64,000 bases of DNA, taken from Halomicrobium sp. LC1Hm (lineage in GTDB: Archaea > Halobacteriota > Halobacteria > Halobacteriales > Haloarculaceae). Location: NCBI RefSeq assembly GCF_009617995.1, contig NZ_CP044129.1, positions 1,364,001 to 1,428,000 of the forward strand, in the 5' to 3' direction. Positions 8,596-17,072 of the stretch are shown piece after piece. A program made the position numbers and the translations under genes. Under the pieces are notes generated by a model, which was not told the DNA's origin, did no database searches, and saw only the letters and a program-made list of their open reading frames with translations. Position 1 is the first letter of the stretch. Every line of letters starts with the position of its first letter.

Positions 8596-9369
8596 CTACC
8601 GCATGCCCGGCGGCGGCCCGTCGTCGCCGAAGTCGTCGCCGTCCGTGTCGATGTCGATAGCCGTCTCCTCGCGCTTTCGTTTCAGCGACTGGATCTGTCG
8701 CCAGTAGTAGACGCTCCCGCCGATCGCCAGAACGATCCCACCTCCGAAGACCGAGCCGAAGATCAGCAGGTCACGCTGGAGGTAGTACCGCACGCGGATC
8801 GTCTGGGCGGTCACGTTCTCGTAGGTCAGCGTCATCCGGTTGTCCGTCACCGATCGCTCGCTGGCCGGTGGGTTCACCTGCGAGAGCAGCGGGACGCCGA
8901 CGCGGGCCCCCGGCGGGAGGGTGAAGTTCGTCGCCCCCTCGACGAACACCGGCGTCGAGTAGCGTTTGCCCTGTCGCGGCGCAGTGAACGCGACCTGTCC
9001 GGCGGTCTCGTTGGGCACGTCGAGGATGGTCCGCTCGCGGGTCTGGGTCACCGACAGCGCCGAGTGATCGGCGGTGACGACGGTCCCGTTCGGGTATCGG
9101 TACTGAAGGGCCCTGATTTCGAGATGGCTCTCCTGGCCCAGCGCGTCGCGCTTGTACACCTGGAGCTCCGAGCGGTTCTCGGTACCGTACACGTGGGCGG
9201 AGGCGTTCTTTTCGAGGGTGATGGAGGCGTTGACGCTCGAATCCCAGTCGTAGTCGGCGGATTCGTTGAGCCGCTGGGGGTCCGGTTCGCCCGGCCCGAG
9301 AAGCGAGGTGCAGCCACTCAGGGCGACGAGTGCGAGCACCGCAGCGAGCACGAGACCCCGACGCCTCAT
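8596..9369 (-). CDS. Haloarchaeal lipoprotein with C-terminal TM helix (DUF5803-like)
   Basis: A 257-residue protein with a Sec lipoprotein signal (LVLAAVLALVALSGC, lipobox Cys at residue 20), an extracytoplasmic beta-rich region of about 180 residues, one transmembrane helix (GSVFGGGIVLAIGGSVYYW, near 205-225) and a charged cytoplasmic tail. It matches the haloarchaeal family I recall as DUF5803. The start overlaps the stop of the DUF2110 gene by four bases (ATGA). It is therefore the last gene of a tfe-DUF2110-DUF5803 group on the minus strand. No function is known. Confidence 0.8.
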   Translation of the reverse strand: MRRRGLVLAAVLALVALSGCTSLLGPGEPDPQRLNESADYDWDSSVNASITLEKNASAHVYGTENRSELQVYKRDALGQESHLEIRALQYRYPNGTVVTADHSALSVTQTRERTILDVPNETAGQVAFTAPRQGKRYSTPVFVEGATNFTLPPGARVGVPLLSQVNPPASERSVTDNRMTLTYENVTAQTIRVRYYLQRDLLIFGSVFGGGIVLAIGGSVYYWRQIQSLKRKREETAIDIDTDGDDFGDDGPPPGMR

Positions 9370-10037
9370 GGGACGATACAGAGCAGCTCAGAGGGCAGGT
9401 ACTGGCCGATGCTGGACAGCAGCCCCGGCGGATCGGTCTCGTCGCGGCAGACGATGCTCTGTTCGAGCAGGCCGACGCGCTCGACGGTGACGATGTCCTG
9501 GGCGTGGCCGGCGCGGTTGACGGTCGCCCGAACCTCTGCCCGGGTCGCGCTGTTGACGTTGACGCGGCCCTGTCCTCGGGTCCACTCGTACAGTTCGTCC
9601 TGAGCGGCGTCGCTGAGGCGTGGCGGATCGTCGTTGACGAACTCCAGCGGGAGGTGCTGGACCAGTCCGAAGCGGGTCCGGACCTGTTCGGGACTCCCCC
9701 GGCCCAGTCCGATCGAGTCGGCCGGCAGCCGGACGGAGTCGCCGTGGCCGACGTCGAGGACGAACCCGTCGTCGTCCCAGGAGTCGAGCGTGCCGACGTA
9801 GGTCTCGCCGGCTTCGAGGGTCGGGACGATCTCGCCGAACTCCTCGCCCAGGAGGTTCCGGGCGATCGTCTCGTCTGGCCCCGAGATCGTGACGCTCGGG
9901 AAGTCGTCGTCACGGATCCCCACGTCGTACTCCACGTCCAGATCCGCGAGTTCGTTCCCCACGAGCGAGGTCAGCGAATCGAGCGCACGCTGGCGAGCGT
10001 CGCCGTCGACGTACAGCTTCGTTGCGAGTACGACCAT
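9366..10037 (-). CDS. DUF2110 family protein
   Basis: A 223-residue archaeal protein opening MVVLATKLYVDGDARQRALD, which matches DUF2110. It has a short beta-barrel-like central stretch (ETYVGTLDSWDDDGFVLDVG). The C-terminal helix-hairpin-like segment (RVNVNSATRAEVRATVNRAG) resembles nucleic-acid-binding domains. The start shares one base with the stop of tfe (TGATG). Association with the TFE gene is seen widely in haloarchaea and hints at a transcription- or nucleic-acid-related role, but this is inference from context only. Confidence 0.85.
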   Translation of the reverse strand: MVVLATKLYVDGDARQRALDSLTSLVGNELADLDVEYDVGIRDDDFPSVTISGPDETIARNLLGEEFGEIVPTLEAGETYVGTLDSWDDDGFVLDVGHGDSVRLPADSIGLGRGSPEQVRTRFGLVQHLPLEFVNDDPPRLSDAAQDELYEWTRGQGRVNVNSATRAEVRATVNRAGHAQDIVTVERVGLLEQSIVCRDETDPPGLLSSIGQYLPSELLCIVP

Positions 10038-10576
10038 CAGGCTTCGGCGTCCTCTCGTTCGTGGTCGACGTTGAGTTCGTCGCGGAGCTTCGCGATCCGC
10101 TCGTCCATGGCGTCGACGAGTCGCGTGTTCTCCATCGATTCGACCTGGTCACCGCACTCGGGACACTGGAAACCGAACTCCATCGCCTCGTCGAACTCGA
10201 AGCGGATGCCACAGCGCTCACAGAGGTAGAACTCGTTGTCTCGCTCGTAGGACTCGCGGTCTTCGAGCGCGTCGAGCAGGCGGTGCATCTCCTCTTCGAG
10301 CTTCTCTGGGATGTTCTCGTACTTGAACGTCCAGAGGTAGGTGAGCCACCCCGAGTCCTCGTCTCGGAGTCGTCGATACGACGCCAGGTCGTTCTCGTAG
10401 AGAATGAACAGCGCCCGGCGCACGTCGTTGAGCTCCAGTCCCAGCTCTTCGGCGAGTTCTTCGTCGGTCACTTCGCCGTCCGGCGGCGCGGCGGCGACCG
10501 GCATCCCTTTCGGTCCGACGAGTTCGTGGAGGTATTTCTGTATCACAGGATCCTCCAGGAGGTCCTCAAAAGCCAT
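10037..10576 (-). CDS. tfe: Archaeal transcription initiation factor TFE (TFIIE alpha homologue)
   Basis: A 179-residue general transcription factor that helps TBP, TFB and RNA polymerase open promoters. Residues 1-100 form the extended winged-helix domain (VIQKYLHELVGPKGM, LGLELNDVRRALFILYENDL). Residues 119-141 form the zinc ribbon with Cys119, Cys122, Cys138 and Cys141 (LCERCG, QCPECG). The C-terminal helix is acidic, as in other haloarchaea. A TATA-like element (AAACTTAA on the minus strand, near 10604-10611) is about 30 nt before the start, consistent with a leaderless transcript. It heads the operon with DUF2110 and DUF5803. Confidence 0.95.
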   Translation of the reverse strand: MAFEDLLEDPVIQKYLHELVGPKGMPVAAAPPDGEVTDEELAEELGLELNDVRRALFILYENDLASYRRLRDEDSGWLTYLWTFKYENIPEKLEEEMHRLLDALEDRESYERDNEFYLCERCGIRFEFDEAMEFGFQCPECGDQVESMENTRLVDAMDERIAKLRDELNVDHEREDAEA

Positions 10577-10705
10577 TGTATGCTCTTCGGGCCGTCGTCC
10601 GGTTAAGTTTTAGCTTTCCCGTACGACACCCGAGGTCGAAAAACAGAGAGGGCAACCGAGCCAGTGGTGGGAGGATCGATTGTCGGCGTCGGTCGTCGCG
10701 ACAAA

Positions 10706-10732
10706 TGGTATATGTGTCCAAGGAACATACCA
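10706..10732. promoter_or_regulatory. Inverted repeat upstream of the PsiE-like gene
   Basis: TGGTATATGT and ACATACCA face each other across nine bases in the gap between the divergent tfe and PsiE-like genes. GTATAT inside the left arm could itself be a TATA element for the forward gene, which starts 47 bp past the right arm. The arrangement suggests an operator over a promoter; no regulator is identified. Confidence 0.4.
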
Positions 10733-10778
10733 AACGATGTATGGTTGACAACGGCCCTCGGAAGACGGGTCTGGACGA

Positions 10779-11312
10779 ATGAGCGGCGACGAACAGCCCC
10801 CGCCCGCCCAGAACTCGTCTGACCGTGTCGAGAGTGGGTCTTCGGCGTCGCTGGGAGAACGCTACTCACACGCCGTGGGTCGATTTGTCCACGGAGTCGA
10901 ACTCGCTGCCGCGACGGTCTTTGCCCTGCTCTTTGCGGTCGGGGTGTTCGACCTGATTCTGGAGATACTCGATGCCGTGCGATCGGGCAGGATCACCGAC
11001 CCGCTCGTCGTCATCAGGTTCATCGACACCGGGCTCCTCTTGTTGATCATCGTCGAGGTGTACCAGACCGTGCTCGCGTACGTCGAACAGAACGACACTC
11101 GGAGAGTCGTCAGGCTGGTCATTTACACCGGCGTCATAGCGATGGTTCGGAAAGCCATCATCTTCCGCACGGGAGAGTACGCCACGCTGGAAGACGCCGT
11201 GTTGGCCGCCGGGTCGTACGCGATCATCATTCTCGCGCTGGTCGCACTGCTCTTCGTCGAGCGGGTCTACGGGAACGACTCTCTCCAGTTGTCCGACGGC
11301 GAGTCCGCGTAG
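10779..11312 (+). CDS. PsiE-family membrane protein (phosphate-starvation-inducible type)
   Basis: A 177-residue integral membrane protein. After a 35-residue acidic, Ser-rich cytoplasmic tail come four transmembrane helices (about 43-66, 83-105, 118-134 and 146-168). VRLVIYTGVIAMVRKAIIF and a closing helix ending in LFVERVYG are typical of the PsiE family. In bacteria PsiE is induced by phosphate starvation; its biochemical role is unknown. A PhoU-type regulator lies 4 kb away, but no functional link is shown here. Confidence 0.8.
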   Translation: MSGDEQPPPAQNSSDRVESGSSASLGERYSHAVGRFVHGVELAAATVFALLFAVGVFDLILEILDAVRSGRITDPLVVIRFIDTGLLLLIIVEVYQTVLAYVEQNDTRRVVRLVIYTGVIAMVRKAIIFRTGEYATLEDAVLAAGSYAIIILALVALLFVERVYGNDSLQLSDGESA

Positions 11313-11384
11313 CGAGCAGCCCCGGCGACAGTACGGCCGTGACAGGCCGGCAGACTTTTGCACACGTCCCGACCGAGGACACGC

Positions 11385-12098
11385 ATGGTCGCTGTCACTG
11401 TCTGGAACGAGTACGTACACGAGCGAGAAGACGACGCCGTCGCGGAGATCTACCCCGACGGCATCCACGAGACGATCGCCGACGCGCTGACCGAGCGCGG
11501 CCACGAGACGCGAACGGCGACCCTGCAAGAACCCGAGCACGGCCTCACCGAGTCGGTGCTCGACGACACCGACGTGTTGCTCTGGTGGGGTCACGCCGCT
11601 CACGACGAGGTCGCAGACGACGTGGTCGAGCGGGTCTGTGACGCGGTCAACGACGGCCTCGGCCTGCTCGTGCTCCACTCGGCGCACTTCTCGAAGCCCT
11701 TCCGGCGACTGCTGGGGACGCCCTGTACCCTGAACTGGCGAGAGGCAGGCGAGCGTGAGCGTCTCTGGGCGATCGATCCCGACCACGCGATCCTCGACGG
11801 CATCGAGACGCCGATCGTCGTCCCCGAGGCCGAGACCTACGGCGAGCCGTTCGGAATCCCACAGCCCGACGAACACGTCTTCAGCTCCTGGTTCGAGGGC
11901 GGCGAGGTGTTCCGCTCGGGCGTCTGCTATCGCCGCGGCAGCGGCCGGATCTTCTACTTCCGACCGGGCCACGAGACGTACCCGATCTACCACGACGAGA
12001 CGATTCAGGACGTGCTCGCGAACGCCGTCGAGTGGGCGGCACCGACAGGTCGCAGCGTCACTCAGTGGGACAACGTCAACGTCGAAGCCAGAGAGTAA
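11385..12098 (+). CDS. ThuA-like domain protein
   Basis: A 237-residue protein of the ThuA family (class I glutamine-amidotransferase-like fold), linked in bacteria to trehalose or other disaccharide use. Motifs: [10 protein letters not shown] at the start, [14 protein letters not shown] near 62-75, [19 protein letters not shown] near 92-110 and [20 protein letters not shown] near 185-204. The start at 11385 is preferred to an in-frame ATG 27 bp upstream because the domain begins directly at MVAVTVWN and a TTTTGC element lies about 28 bp before it. No sugar genes are next to it; the substrate is unknown. Confidence 0.85.
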   Translation: MVAVTVWNEYVHEREDDAVAEIYPDGIHETIADALTERGHETRTATLQEPEHGLTESVLDDTDVLLWWGHAAHDEVADDVVERVCDAVNDGLGLLVLHSAHFSKPFRRLLGTPCTLNWREAGERERLWAIDPDHAILDGIETPIVVPEAETYGEPFGIPQPDEHVFSSWFEGGEVFRSGVCYRRGSGRIFYFRPGHETYPIYHDETIQDVLANAVEWAAPTGRSVTQWDNVNVEARE

Positions 12099-12110
12099 GG
12101 GCGGTCGCAG

Positions 12111-12674
12111 CTACCCGTCGTCGGCTGTCTCGGCGGCTTCCTCGGCCGGGACGACGCGCTTTCCCTCGGGCCGGGGCTGGACGACGCGGTCCGCGTCTTC
12201 CCACTCGCGGTCGAGTTCGCGCCCCTCGAAGAGTCGATCGAGGAAGACCGCCAGCCCGGCGACCTCTGAGTGGGGCTGGTTCGTCACGCCGACGTTCCAG
12301 TCGGCCCGCTCGTACACCTCGAAGCTGACCTTCTCCGCGCCCACGACCAGCAGCAGCGGCTCGCTCCGGTGGGCCGCGCGGATCTCGCCTTCGACCTCCT
12401 GGACCGGGAGGCCGTACATGGTGAGGTGGGCGATCGAGCCCGACCAGTCTTTCAGGAAGCGGTTCGGTTGCTCGGTGACCTCGACCTCGAAGGGGCCGCC
12501 GAAACGGTCGGTGATGTCCTCGACGGTGTCCTGCCGGCTCGCGCCCGCGTTCGCGAGGACGAGCCGATCCGCACCCAGAGCCCGGGCCGTGAGTCCGACG
12601 TGGGTCGTCATCCGTTCGTCTCGGCCGGGACGGTGGCCGAGTCGGAGGACGGCGACCTCGGGTTCGCCTTGCAT
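12111..12674 (-). CDS. tRNA (cytidine(56)-2'-O)-methyltransferase
   Basis: A 187-residue SPOUT-class methyltransferase of the archaeal Trm56 family, which 2'-O-methylates C56 in the T-loop of archaeal tRNAs. Recognisable segments are VAVLRLGHRPGRDERMTTHV at the start, the Gly-rich knot loop LLVVGAEKVSFEVYERAD and NQPHSEVAGLAVFLDRLF near 132-149. The C-terminal acidic tail is a haloarchaeal addition. The gene is a single unit, convergent with the ThuA gene 12 bp away. Confidence 0.92.
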   Translation of the reverse strand: MQGEPEVAVLRLGHRPGRDERMTTHVGLTARALGADRLVLANAGASRQDTVEDITDRFGGPFEVEVTEQPNRFLKDWSGSIAHLTMYGLPVQEVEGEIRAAHRSEPLLLVVGAEKVSFEVYERADWNVGVTNQPHSEVAGLAVFLDRLFEGRELDREWEDADRVVQPRPEGKRVVPAEEAAETADDG

Positions 12675-12698
12675 ACCCGAGAGGAGGGGCGTCGGCCG

Positions 12699-13355
12699 TT
12701 AAGTGCTGTCGGACTGGGCCGCGTCGATCGCGGCGCTGAGTGCCTCGTAGCTGGCTTCGACCCTCTCGCCGTTGACCAGCGCCGTCGGCGTCCGGTCGAC
12801 TCCCGCGTCGATGCCGCCCTCGCGATCGGCCTCGATGGTCGCCTCGTAGGCCTGTTCGACCGCTGCGGTCTTCACCGTCGACGGGTCCGCGTCGACCTCC
12901 CGAGCCAGCGACGCGTAGCGGTCCGGCCCCAGCGAGCCCTGGTTCTCGAACAGGAGGTCGGCGTACTCGAAGAAGGCCTCGTCGCCGACGCCGTCCTGCA
13001 CCGCTCGGGCCGCGTTCGGAGCCTCCAGAGAGACGTTCTGGTCGACCGGCAGGGGGAAGTCGTGGTGTTCGTACCGGATCGCCCCGCTCTCGACGTACTC
13101 CGAGCGGATGTCTGGGTAGACTTCCTGGTTGAACGTTGCACAGTGCGGACAGGCGAAGTCCTCGTAGACGGCGACCGTCACGTCGGCCTCGGGATCGCCC
13201 GCGACCGGCGTCGAGATCGAACCGGTCGTCACCGTCGCCGTTCCGTCCGGTTGCTCGGAGCCGCCACCCGAGGAGTCGAGACAGCCCGCGAGCGAGGCAG
13301 CCGCCGCGCCGCCGGCCAGCAACAGCGAGCGCCGCGTCGGAGAGAGATCGTCCAT
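12699..13355 (-). CDS. Secreted DsbA-like thiol oxidoreductase (lipoprotein)
   Basis: A 218-residue thioredoxin-fold protein of the DsbA/BdbD type. The start at 13355 gives a Tat signal (PTRRSLLLAGGAAAASLAGC) with lipobox Cys25; longer frames to 13433 add a stretch without signal character. The active site is Cys69-Pro-His-Cys72 in VYEDFACPHCATF, and the cis-Pro loop is in GVDRTPTALVNGERVEA near the C-terminus. It would form or shuffle disulfides in secreted proteins on the outer face of the membrane. A Cys-rich secreted protein (19940-20818) in the same window is a possible client, which is only a suggestion. Confidence 0.88.
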   Translation of the reverse strand: MDDLSPTRRSLLLAGGAAAASLAGCLDSSGGGSEQPDGTATVTTGSISTPVAGDPEADVTVAVYEDFACPHCATFNQEVYPDIRSEYVESGAIRYEHHDFPLPVDQNVSLEAPNAARAVQDGVGDEAFFEYADLLFENQGSLGPDRYASLAREVDADPSTVKTAAVEQAYEATIEADREGGIDAGVDRTPTALVNGERVEASYEALSAAIDAAQSDST

Positions 13356-13500
13356 AGTCGGCAATCGGGGTTCGCGCACTTTAGTTTCGCGGTCTGTGTG
13401 CTGTAGAATCCGCGCCGAGAGCGGGGGCGGCATCGACGCGGGCGTCGGGAGACGGCGACGATCCCACGGGTATTTTGCCCGCCATCCCGTAGCCGCCGCC

Positions 13501-14256
13501 GTGCAAGTCGTCGGCTATCGCGCTCGCGTCGACGAGTCGGCCGCGCTCCGGCTCGGGACCGACGGGACCGTTCGAACGGAGCCACTGGAGCCCGGCCAGC
13601 GGGTGTCGTACTCGCTCGGCGAGCGCCACTGTGCGGGCACGATCGACGAGGGAACGCACGTCGCTTGCGAGGCTCCGACGGCACCCTACTGTGACAGACA
13701 CACCGATCGCTGGCCGTGTGCGCGGTGTCGCGGGGACTGTGCGATGCCACTGGAGAGCTGTCACGAGGAACACGCCGTCTACCTGGCCGCCTTCGCCCCG
13801 GCGACGTTCAAAGTCGGCGTCACCCGCTCGTGGCGGCTCGAACGGCGACTGCGAGAACAGGGAGCCGACCGGGCGGCCCACCTCCGGACCGTCGCGAACG
13901 GACGCGTCGCTCGCCAGATCGAGACCGAGATCGCCGCGACGGTGGGCGACAGCGTCCGCGTGCCGACGAAGATCGAGGGGCTACACCGATCGGTCGAAGA
14001 GGCCGCCTGGCGGACGCTGCTCGACGAGTTCGAGCCCATCGAGACGTTCGAGTTCGAGTACGGGCTGGGCCTGACCGACCGCCCGATCGCCGAGACGCTG
14101 CTGTCTGGCACCGTCGTCGGGTCGCAAGGCCGTCTCCTCGTCGTCGAGAACGGCGGCGGAACCTACGCCGTCGACCTCCGGGACACCGTCGGCTACGAGA
14201 TCAGCGAGGACAGCGCCGATCGGCAGCTCCAGGCCAGTCTCGGCGCGTTCAGTTGA
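13501..14256 (+). CDS. DUF2797 family protein, Cys-rich N-terminal half
   Basis: A 251-residue protein starting at a GTG. That start is favoured because GGGTATTTTGCC lies about 30 nt upstream, where a TATA box for a leaderless transcript should be; the frame's earlier 35 codons are Arg-rich and not acidic. It contains clustered Cys and His (residues about 40-85: ERHCAGTI, APYCDRHTDRWPCARCRGDC, ESCHEEH), probably binding zinc. A GIY-YIG-like segment follows (VYLAAFAPATFKVGVTRSWR). The family (DUF2797) has no established function; the GIY-YIG-like part would suggest a nuclease-related fold. Confidence 0.8.
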   Translation: MQVVGYRARVDESAALRLGTDGTVRTEPLEPGQRVSYSLGERHCAGTIDEGTHVACEAPTAPYCDRHTDRWPCARCRGDCAMPLESCHEEHAVYLAAFAPATFKVGVTRSWRLERRLREQGADRAAHLRTVANGRVARQIETEIAATVGDSVRVPTKIEGLHRSVEEAAWRTLLDEFEPIETFEFEYGLGLTDRPIAETLLSGTVVGSQGRLLVVENGGGTYAVDLRDTVGYEISEDSADRQLQASLGAFS

Positions 14257-14731
14257 TGCTGGCGTCGGCGTCCGCCGGGACGGTGGTGCTCGCGGTCCTG
14301 TTTCGTCCCGTGTAGAGCCGGGTCACGCCTCCCGCGAGGAGGCAGGCGGCCCCCAGGACGAGCCAGTACGGTTCGGCACCCAGCACGAAGCGTCCGGCGT
14401 CGCCGCCAGCCACCGAGAAGCCGGTGTACAGCGACCCTTCGGCGACGTAGTGGCCGACCGCTCTCGCCGCGTAGAAGAACACGACGGCGCTCGCGGCGAC
14501 CGCTCCGAGCGCGGCCCGCCGCCACCGGAGGGAGGCGACGACGCCGAGAACACCGACGACGGCGACACGCGCGAGCAGGCGCTCCTCGTGGTTGACCGGT
14601 CCGCCCCAGCCGGTCTCGACGGTCGCGTCGTACATCGGTCGGAACTGCAGCAACTCCTGGTGGATGCCGACGACGACGGCCGCGAGGCCGACGACCGAGA
14701 GGACGACCGAGAGGGCAGTTCGTCCGTTCAT
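14249..14731 (-). CDS. Four-TM membrane protein of unknown function
   Basis: A 160-residue membrane protein with helices at about 6-26, 50-66, 73-90 and 119-137, and a polar C-terminal tail. Its last three codons overlap the end of the DUF2797 gene, with which it is convergent. It resembles a haloarchaeal membrane family (possibly DUF7548), but I do not recognise a function. The upstream gap to the divergent PGF-CTERM gene is about 100 bp. Confidence 0.65.
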   Translation of the reverse strand: MNGRTALSVVLSVVGLAAVVVGIHQELLQFRPMYDATVETGWGGPVNHEERLLARVAVVGVLGVVASLRWRRAALGAVAASAVVFFYAARAVGHYVAEGSLYTGFSVAGGDAGRFVLGAEPYWLVLGAACLLAGGVTRLYTGRNRTASTTVPADADASIN

Positions 14732-14830
14732 ACCGTTGGACTCTCACTGCGACAGCATGAATTTTGCCCTCAGTGGCCGAATTGCATACCACCTCGGTTA
14801 GTCAGAAAACATTTATGACTCGGTGGAGGG

Positions 14831-15871
14831 ATGCCGGACGTGCAACGCGAAACGATACTCACCGGCGGCATGGTCGTTCTCGTCGTCGCCATGCTCGCCA
14901 CACCGCTCGCGGTCCCCGGGGTGCTCGACGAGCCTGACGACGAGAACGTCCGGCCGAGCTACCTCCACCTCCAGACCGAGGACTCGACGATCAACGTCAC
15001 CTCGGTGCCCGGTCGGACGGCAAACCTCCAGCTCGACACCCGGCTCGTCCACAGCGGCGGGCCGGCGAGAAACGTCACGCTCGAAGTCCGCGCGATCGAC
15101 GCCGAGTCGGGCCTGCTGGAAGATCAGGTCTACGAGTCCGTCGGCAACGTGACTGGCGATCGATCGGTCTCGGTGCTGACCGACCTCTCGGTCGAGCGCC
15201 AGGGCGGCTACCGCATCGAGACGATCGTCTACGAGGACGGCGACCGCGTCGCCCGCGGCACGCGGACGATCAGCGGCGTCCAGGCACTGACGCCCGACTA
15301 CGCCGACTCGACGGTGGCGTTCGAGCGCTACGAGAACTCCCCAGCGGAAATTCCGACGATCGCCGTCGACCCGACGACGACGAGCGACAACCGCTCGGAG
15401 CTGTCGGTGACGGCCGCGCTGACCAACGACGGCGACACCGAAGCCGGCGACGTGACGCTGCGGCTCCGGGCTCGCCAGGCCGAGTCGAACCTCGTCGCCG
15501 CACAGTCCCGCCAGGAGGTCGGCTCGATCCGTCCGGGCCGGACCGTCGAGCCCGGCACGACGCTGACGGTCCCCGACGGCTACAACTACTACATCGACGC
15601 AATCCTGCTGCGTGACGGGGTCGTGATCGACACCGCGATCGGCGTCGCCAACCTCGACCCGACCCGCGTCGTCGAGGCCAACGAGACGCGCCGAGCGGTC
15701 GAGTTCGACACCGGCGACTTCGACGACGAGAGCACCAGCGGAGGAGACGGCAGTCGGGCGGAGGAGACCCGAACGACCACCGGCGGCGGTCCCGGCTTCG
15801 GCGTCGGGCTCGCGCTCGTGGCACTGCTCGCAACCGCACTGCTGACCGCACGGAGACAGATCAATGACTGA
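14831..15871 (+). CDS. Surface protein with PGF-CTERM anchor (DUF7490-like)
   Basis: A 346-residue secreted protein. It has an N-terminal membrane helix (TGGMVVLVVAMLATPLAV, about 11-28), two beta-sandwich-like domains with conserved Asn-X-Thr/Ser sites (for example INVTSV, RNVTLE, GNVTGD, DNRSEL) and a Thr/Gly-rich spacer. It ends with PGFGVGLALVALLATALLTARR. That end is the PGF-CTERM signal recognised by archaeosortase A, which removes the helix and attaches the protein to a membrane lipid. The gene matches a haloarchaeal family I recall as DUF7490. It overlaps the next gene by eight bases, so the two are co-transcribed. Confidence 0.82.
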   Translation: MPDVQRETILTGGMVVLVVAMLATPLAVPGVLDEPDDENVRPSYLHLQTEDSTINVTSVPGRTANLQLDTRLVHSGGPARNVTLEVRAIDAESGLLEDQVYESVGNVTGDRSVSVLTDLSVERQGGYRIETIVYEDGDRVARGTRTISGVQALTPDYADSTVAFERYENSPAEIPTIAVDPTTTSDNRSELSVTAALTNDGDTEAGDVTLRLRARQAESNLVAAQSRQEVGSIRPGRTVEPGTTLTVPDGYNYYIDAILLRDGVVIDTAIGVANLDPTRVVEANETRRAVEFDTGDFDDESTSGGDGSRAEETRTTTGGGPGFGVGLALVALLATALLTARRQIND

Positions 15872-16184
15872 CGACGACATCGGCGGCGCGACCGAGGCAC
15901 AGCACGACGAGGGGTTCGAGACGACGCAGAGTCCCGACGACACCGACGAGACGACGGGGTCCGACACCGGACAGCGCGTCATCGACGCGCTCCAGTGGGC
16001 CGCCTTCGGCATCCTGATCCTCGTGGCCCTGATCGCGACATTGCAGTTCTACTTCGCGACCTCGAACGCGATCCGGAACTTCGTCACGCCGGACTATCGG
16101 CCGCTGTTCCAGGCGATCTTCAATCTCGTCATCCTGCTGGCCAGCGCGCTGGGCCTGTCGGTGCTCGTCCGTCGCATCACGTAG
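15864..16184 (+). CDS. Small two-TM protein downstream of the PGF-CTERM gene
   Basis: A 106-residue protein with a 38-residue acidic, Thr-rich cytoplasmic tail and two transmembrane helices (about 44-65 and 82-101) separated by a short loop (TSNAIRNFVTPDYRPLFQ). It overlaps the preceding gene by eight bases and is followed 40 bp later by the Gly/Met-rich gene. It belongs to a haloarchaeal family without known function (perhaps DUF8060). The overlap suggests a joint role with the surface protein. Confidence 0.7.
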   Translation: MTDDDIGGATEAQHDEGFETTQSPDDTDETTGSDTGQRVIDALQWAAFGILILVALIATLQFYFATSNAIRNFVTPDYRPLFQAIFNLVILLASALGLSVLVRRIT

Positions 16185-16223
16185 ACGACAACCCTTTTCC
16201 GACCCGCACGCCAACGGCCGTCC

Positions 16224-16649
16224 ATGGCAGAAGACGACGCCGAGGAGAACGAATCGCCAGCAGACGAACCCTCGGACGCGGGCGGGGACGAGGAGAAGTC
16301 CTTCCGAGAGCGCGTCGAGGAGATCCGTCAGGAACGAGCCGAAGAGCGCGAGGGAGAGGACGGCGAGATGAGCCGCGAGGAGCGCATGGAAGAGATGATG
16401 GGCGGTGGCGGCGGCCCGCCCGGCATGGGCGGCGGCGGTGGCGGCGGGAACCCCTTCGCACAGATGATGGGCGGCATGATGGGCGGCGGTCCCGGCGGCC
16501 CCGGCGGTGCCGGCGGCATGGGACCGGGCGGCCGAGAAGAAGAGAGCGGCGACAACGAAGAGCTGACCCGCGAAGTCCGAAAGCTGCGCGACGAGGTCCA
16601 CGACGTGCGCCGCACGCTCGACCGGATCGCCGACGCGCTCGAAGACTAG
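16224..16649 (+). CDS. Charged protein with a Gly/Met-rich low-complexity centre
   Basis: A 141-residue protein in three parts: an acidic start (residues 1-25), a charged helical region (FRERVEEIRQERAEEREGE), a Gly/Met/Pro-rich segment (about 58-104, with repeated MMGG and PGMGG), and a C-terminal coiled coil (LTREVRKLRDEVHDVRRTLD). The codon usage is normal for the window. The Gly/Met-rich block resembles the flexible tails of chaperonins and of the FKBP protein at 30271, but the protein matches no known chaperone. Function unknown; the coiled coil suggests self-association. Confidence 0.65.
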   Translation: MAEDDAEENESPADEPSDAGGDEEKSFRERVEEIRQERAEEREGEDGEMSREERMEEMMGGGGGPPGMGGGGGGGNPFAQMMGGMMGGGPGGPGGAGGMGPGGREEESGDNEELTREVRKLRDEVHDVRRTLDRIADALED

Positions 16650-16694
16650 CGCTTCGAACAGTCCGTTCTGCGTTTTGCCGTTCGAGAAGCGGCG

Positions 16695-17045
16695 CTACTC
16701 GTTGTACGCGAGGCTCATGACCCACTGCGAGAAGGCGTCGCTCCGGGCGTCGACCTCCTCGTCGCCGATGAACGGCGAGAGCTGGTCGCCGGCCATCAGC
16801 AGCGAGAACTCCAGGTCTCTGGGTGCCGGCGTGAGGTGGTACGTGTTGTGCCCCTCGTAGATGGTCTCCTCGCGCTGGATCAGTTCCTTGTCCGCCAGCG
16901 AGTCGACGATTCGACTCCCCTTGCGCGAAGACACGTCTAGTTTCTTCCAGAAGTCGCTCTGGTGGATGCCACCGGACTCTCTGATGAGTTCCAGGCCGGC
17001 ACGCTCGTCGTCCGAGAGCTCCTCCTCGATGGCTGCCATGCTCAT
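16695..17045 (-). CDS. Winged-helix transcriptional regulator (MarR/ArsR-like)
   Basis: A 116-residue single-domain regulator. Residues 10-75 form a winged helix: ELIRESGGIHQSDFWKKLDV, recognition helix SSRKGSRIVDSLADKELI, and a wing with the typical HNTYHLTPA strand. GGAG six bases before the ATG at 17045 serves as a ribosome binding site. The C-terminal helices probably dimerise. It is a short-range unit with the NRDE gene upstream on the same strand (27 bp gap). The target is unknown. Confidence 0.8.
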   Translation of the reverse strand: MSMAAIEEELSDDERAGLELIRESGGIHQSDFWKKLDVSSRKGSRIVDSLADKELIQREETIYEGHNTYHLTPAPRDLEFSLLMAGDQLSPFIGDEEVDARSDAFSQWVMSLAYNE

Positions 17046-17072
17046 ATACTCCGTTATGGGAGGGTCGGCCGC

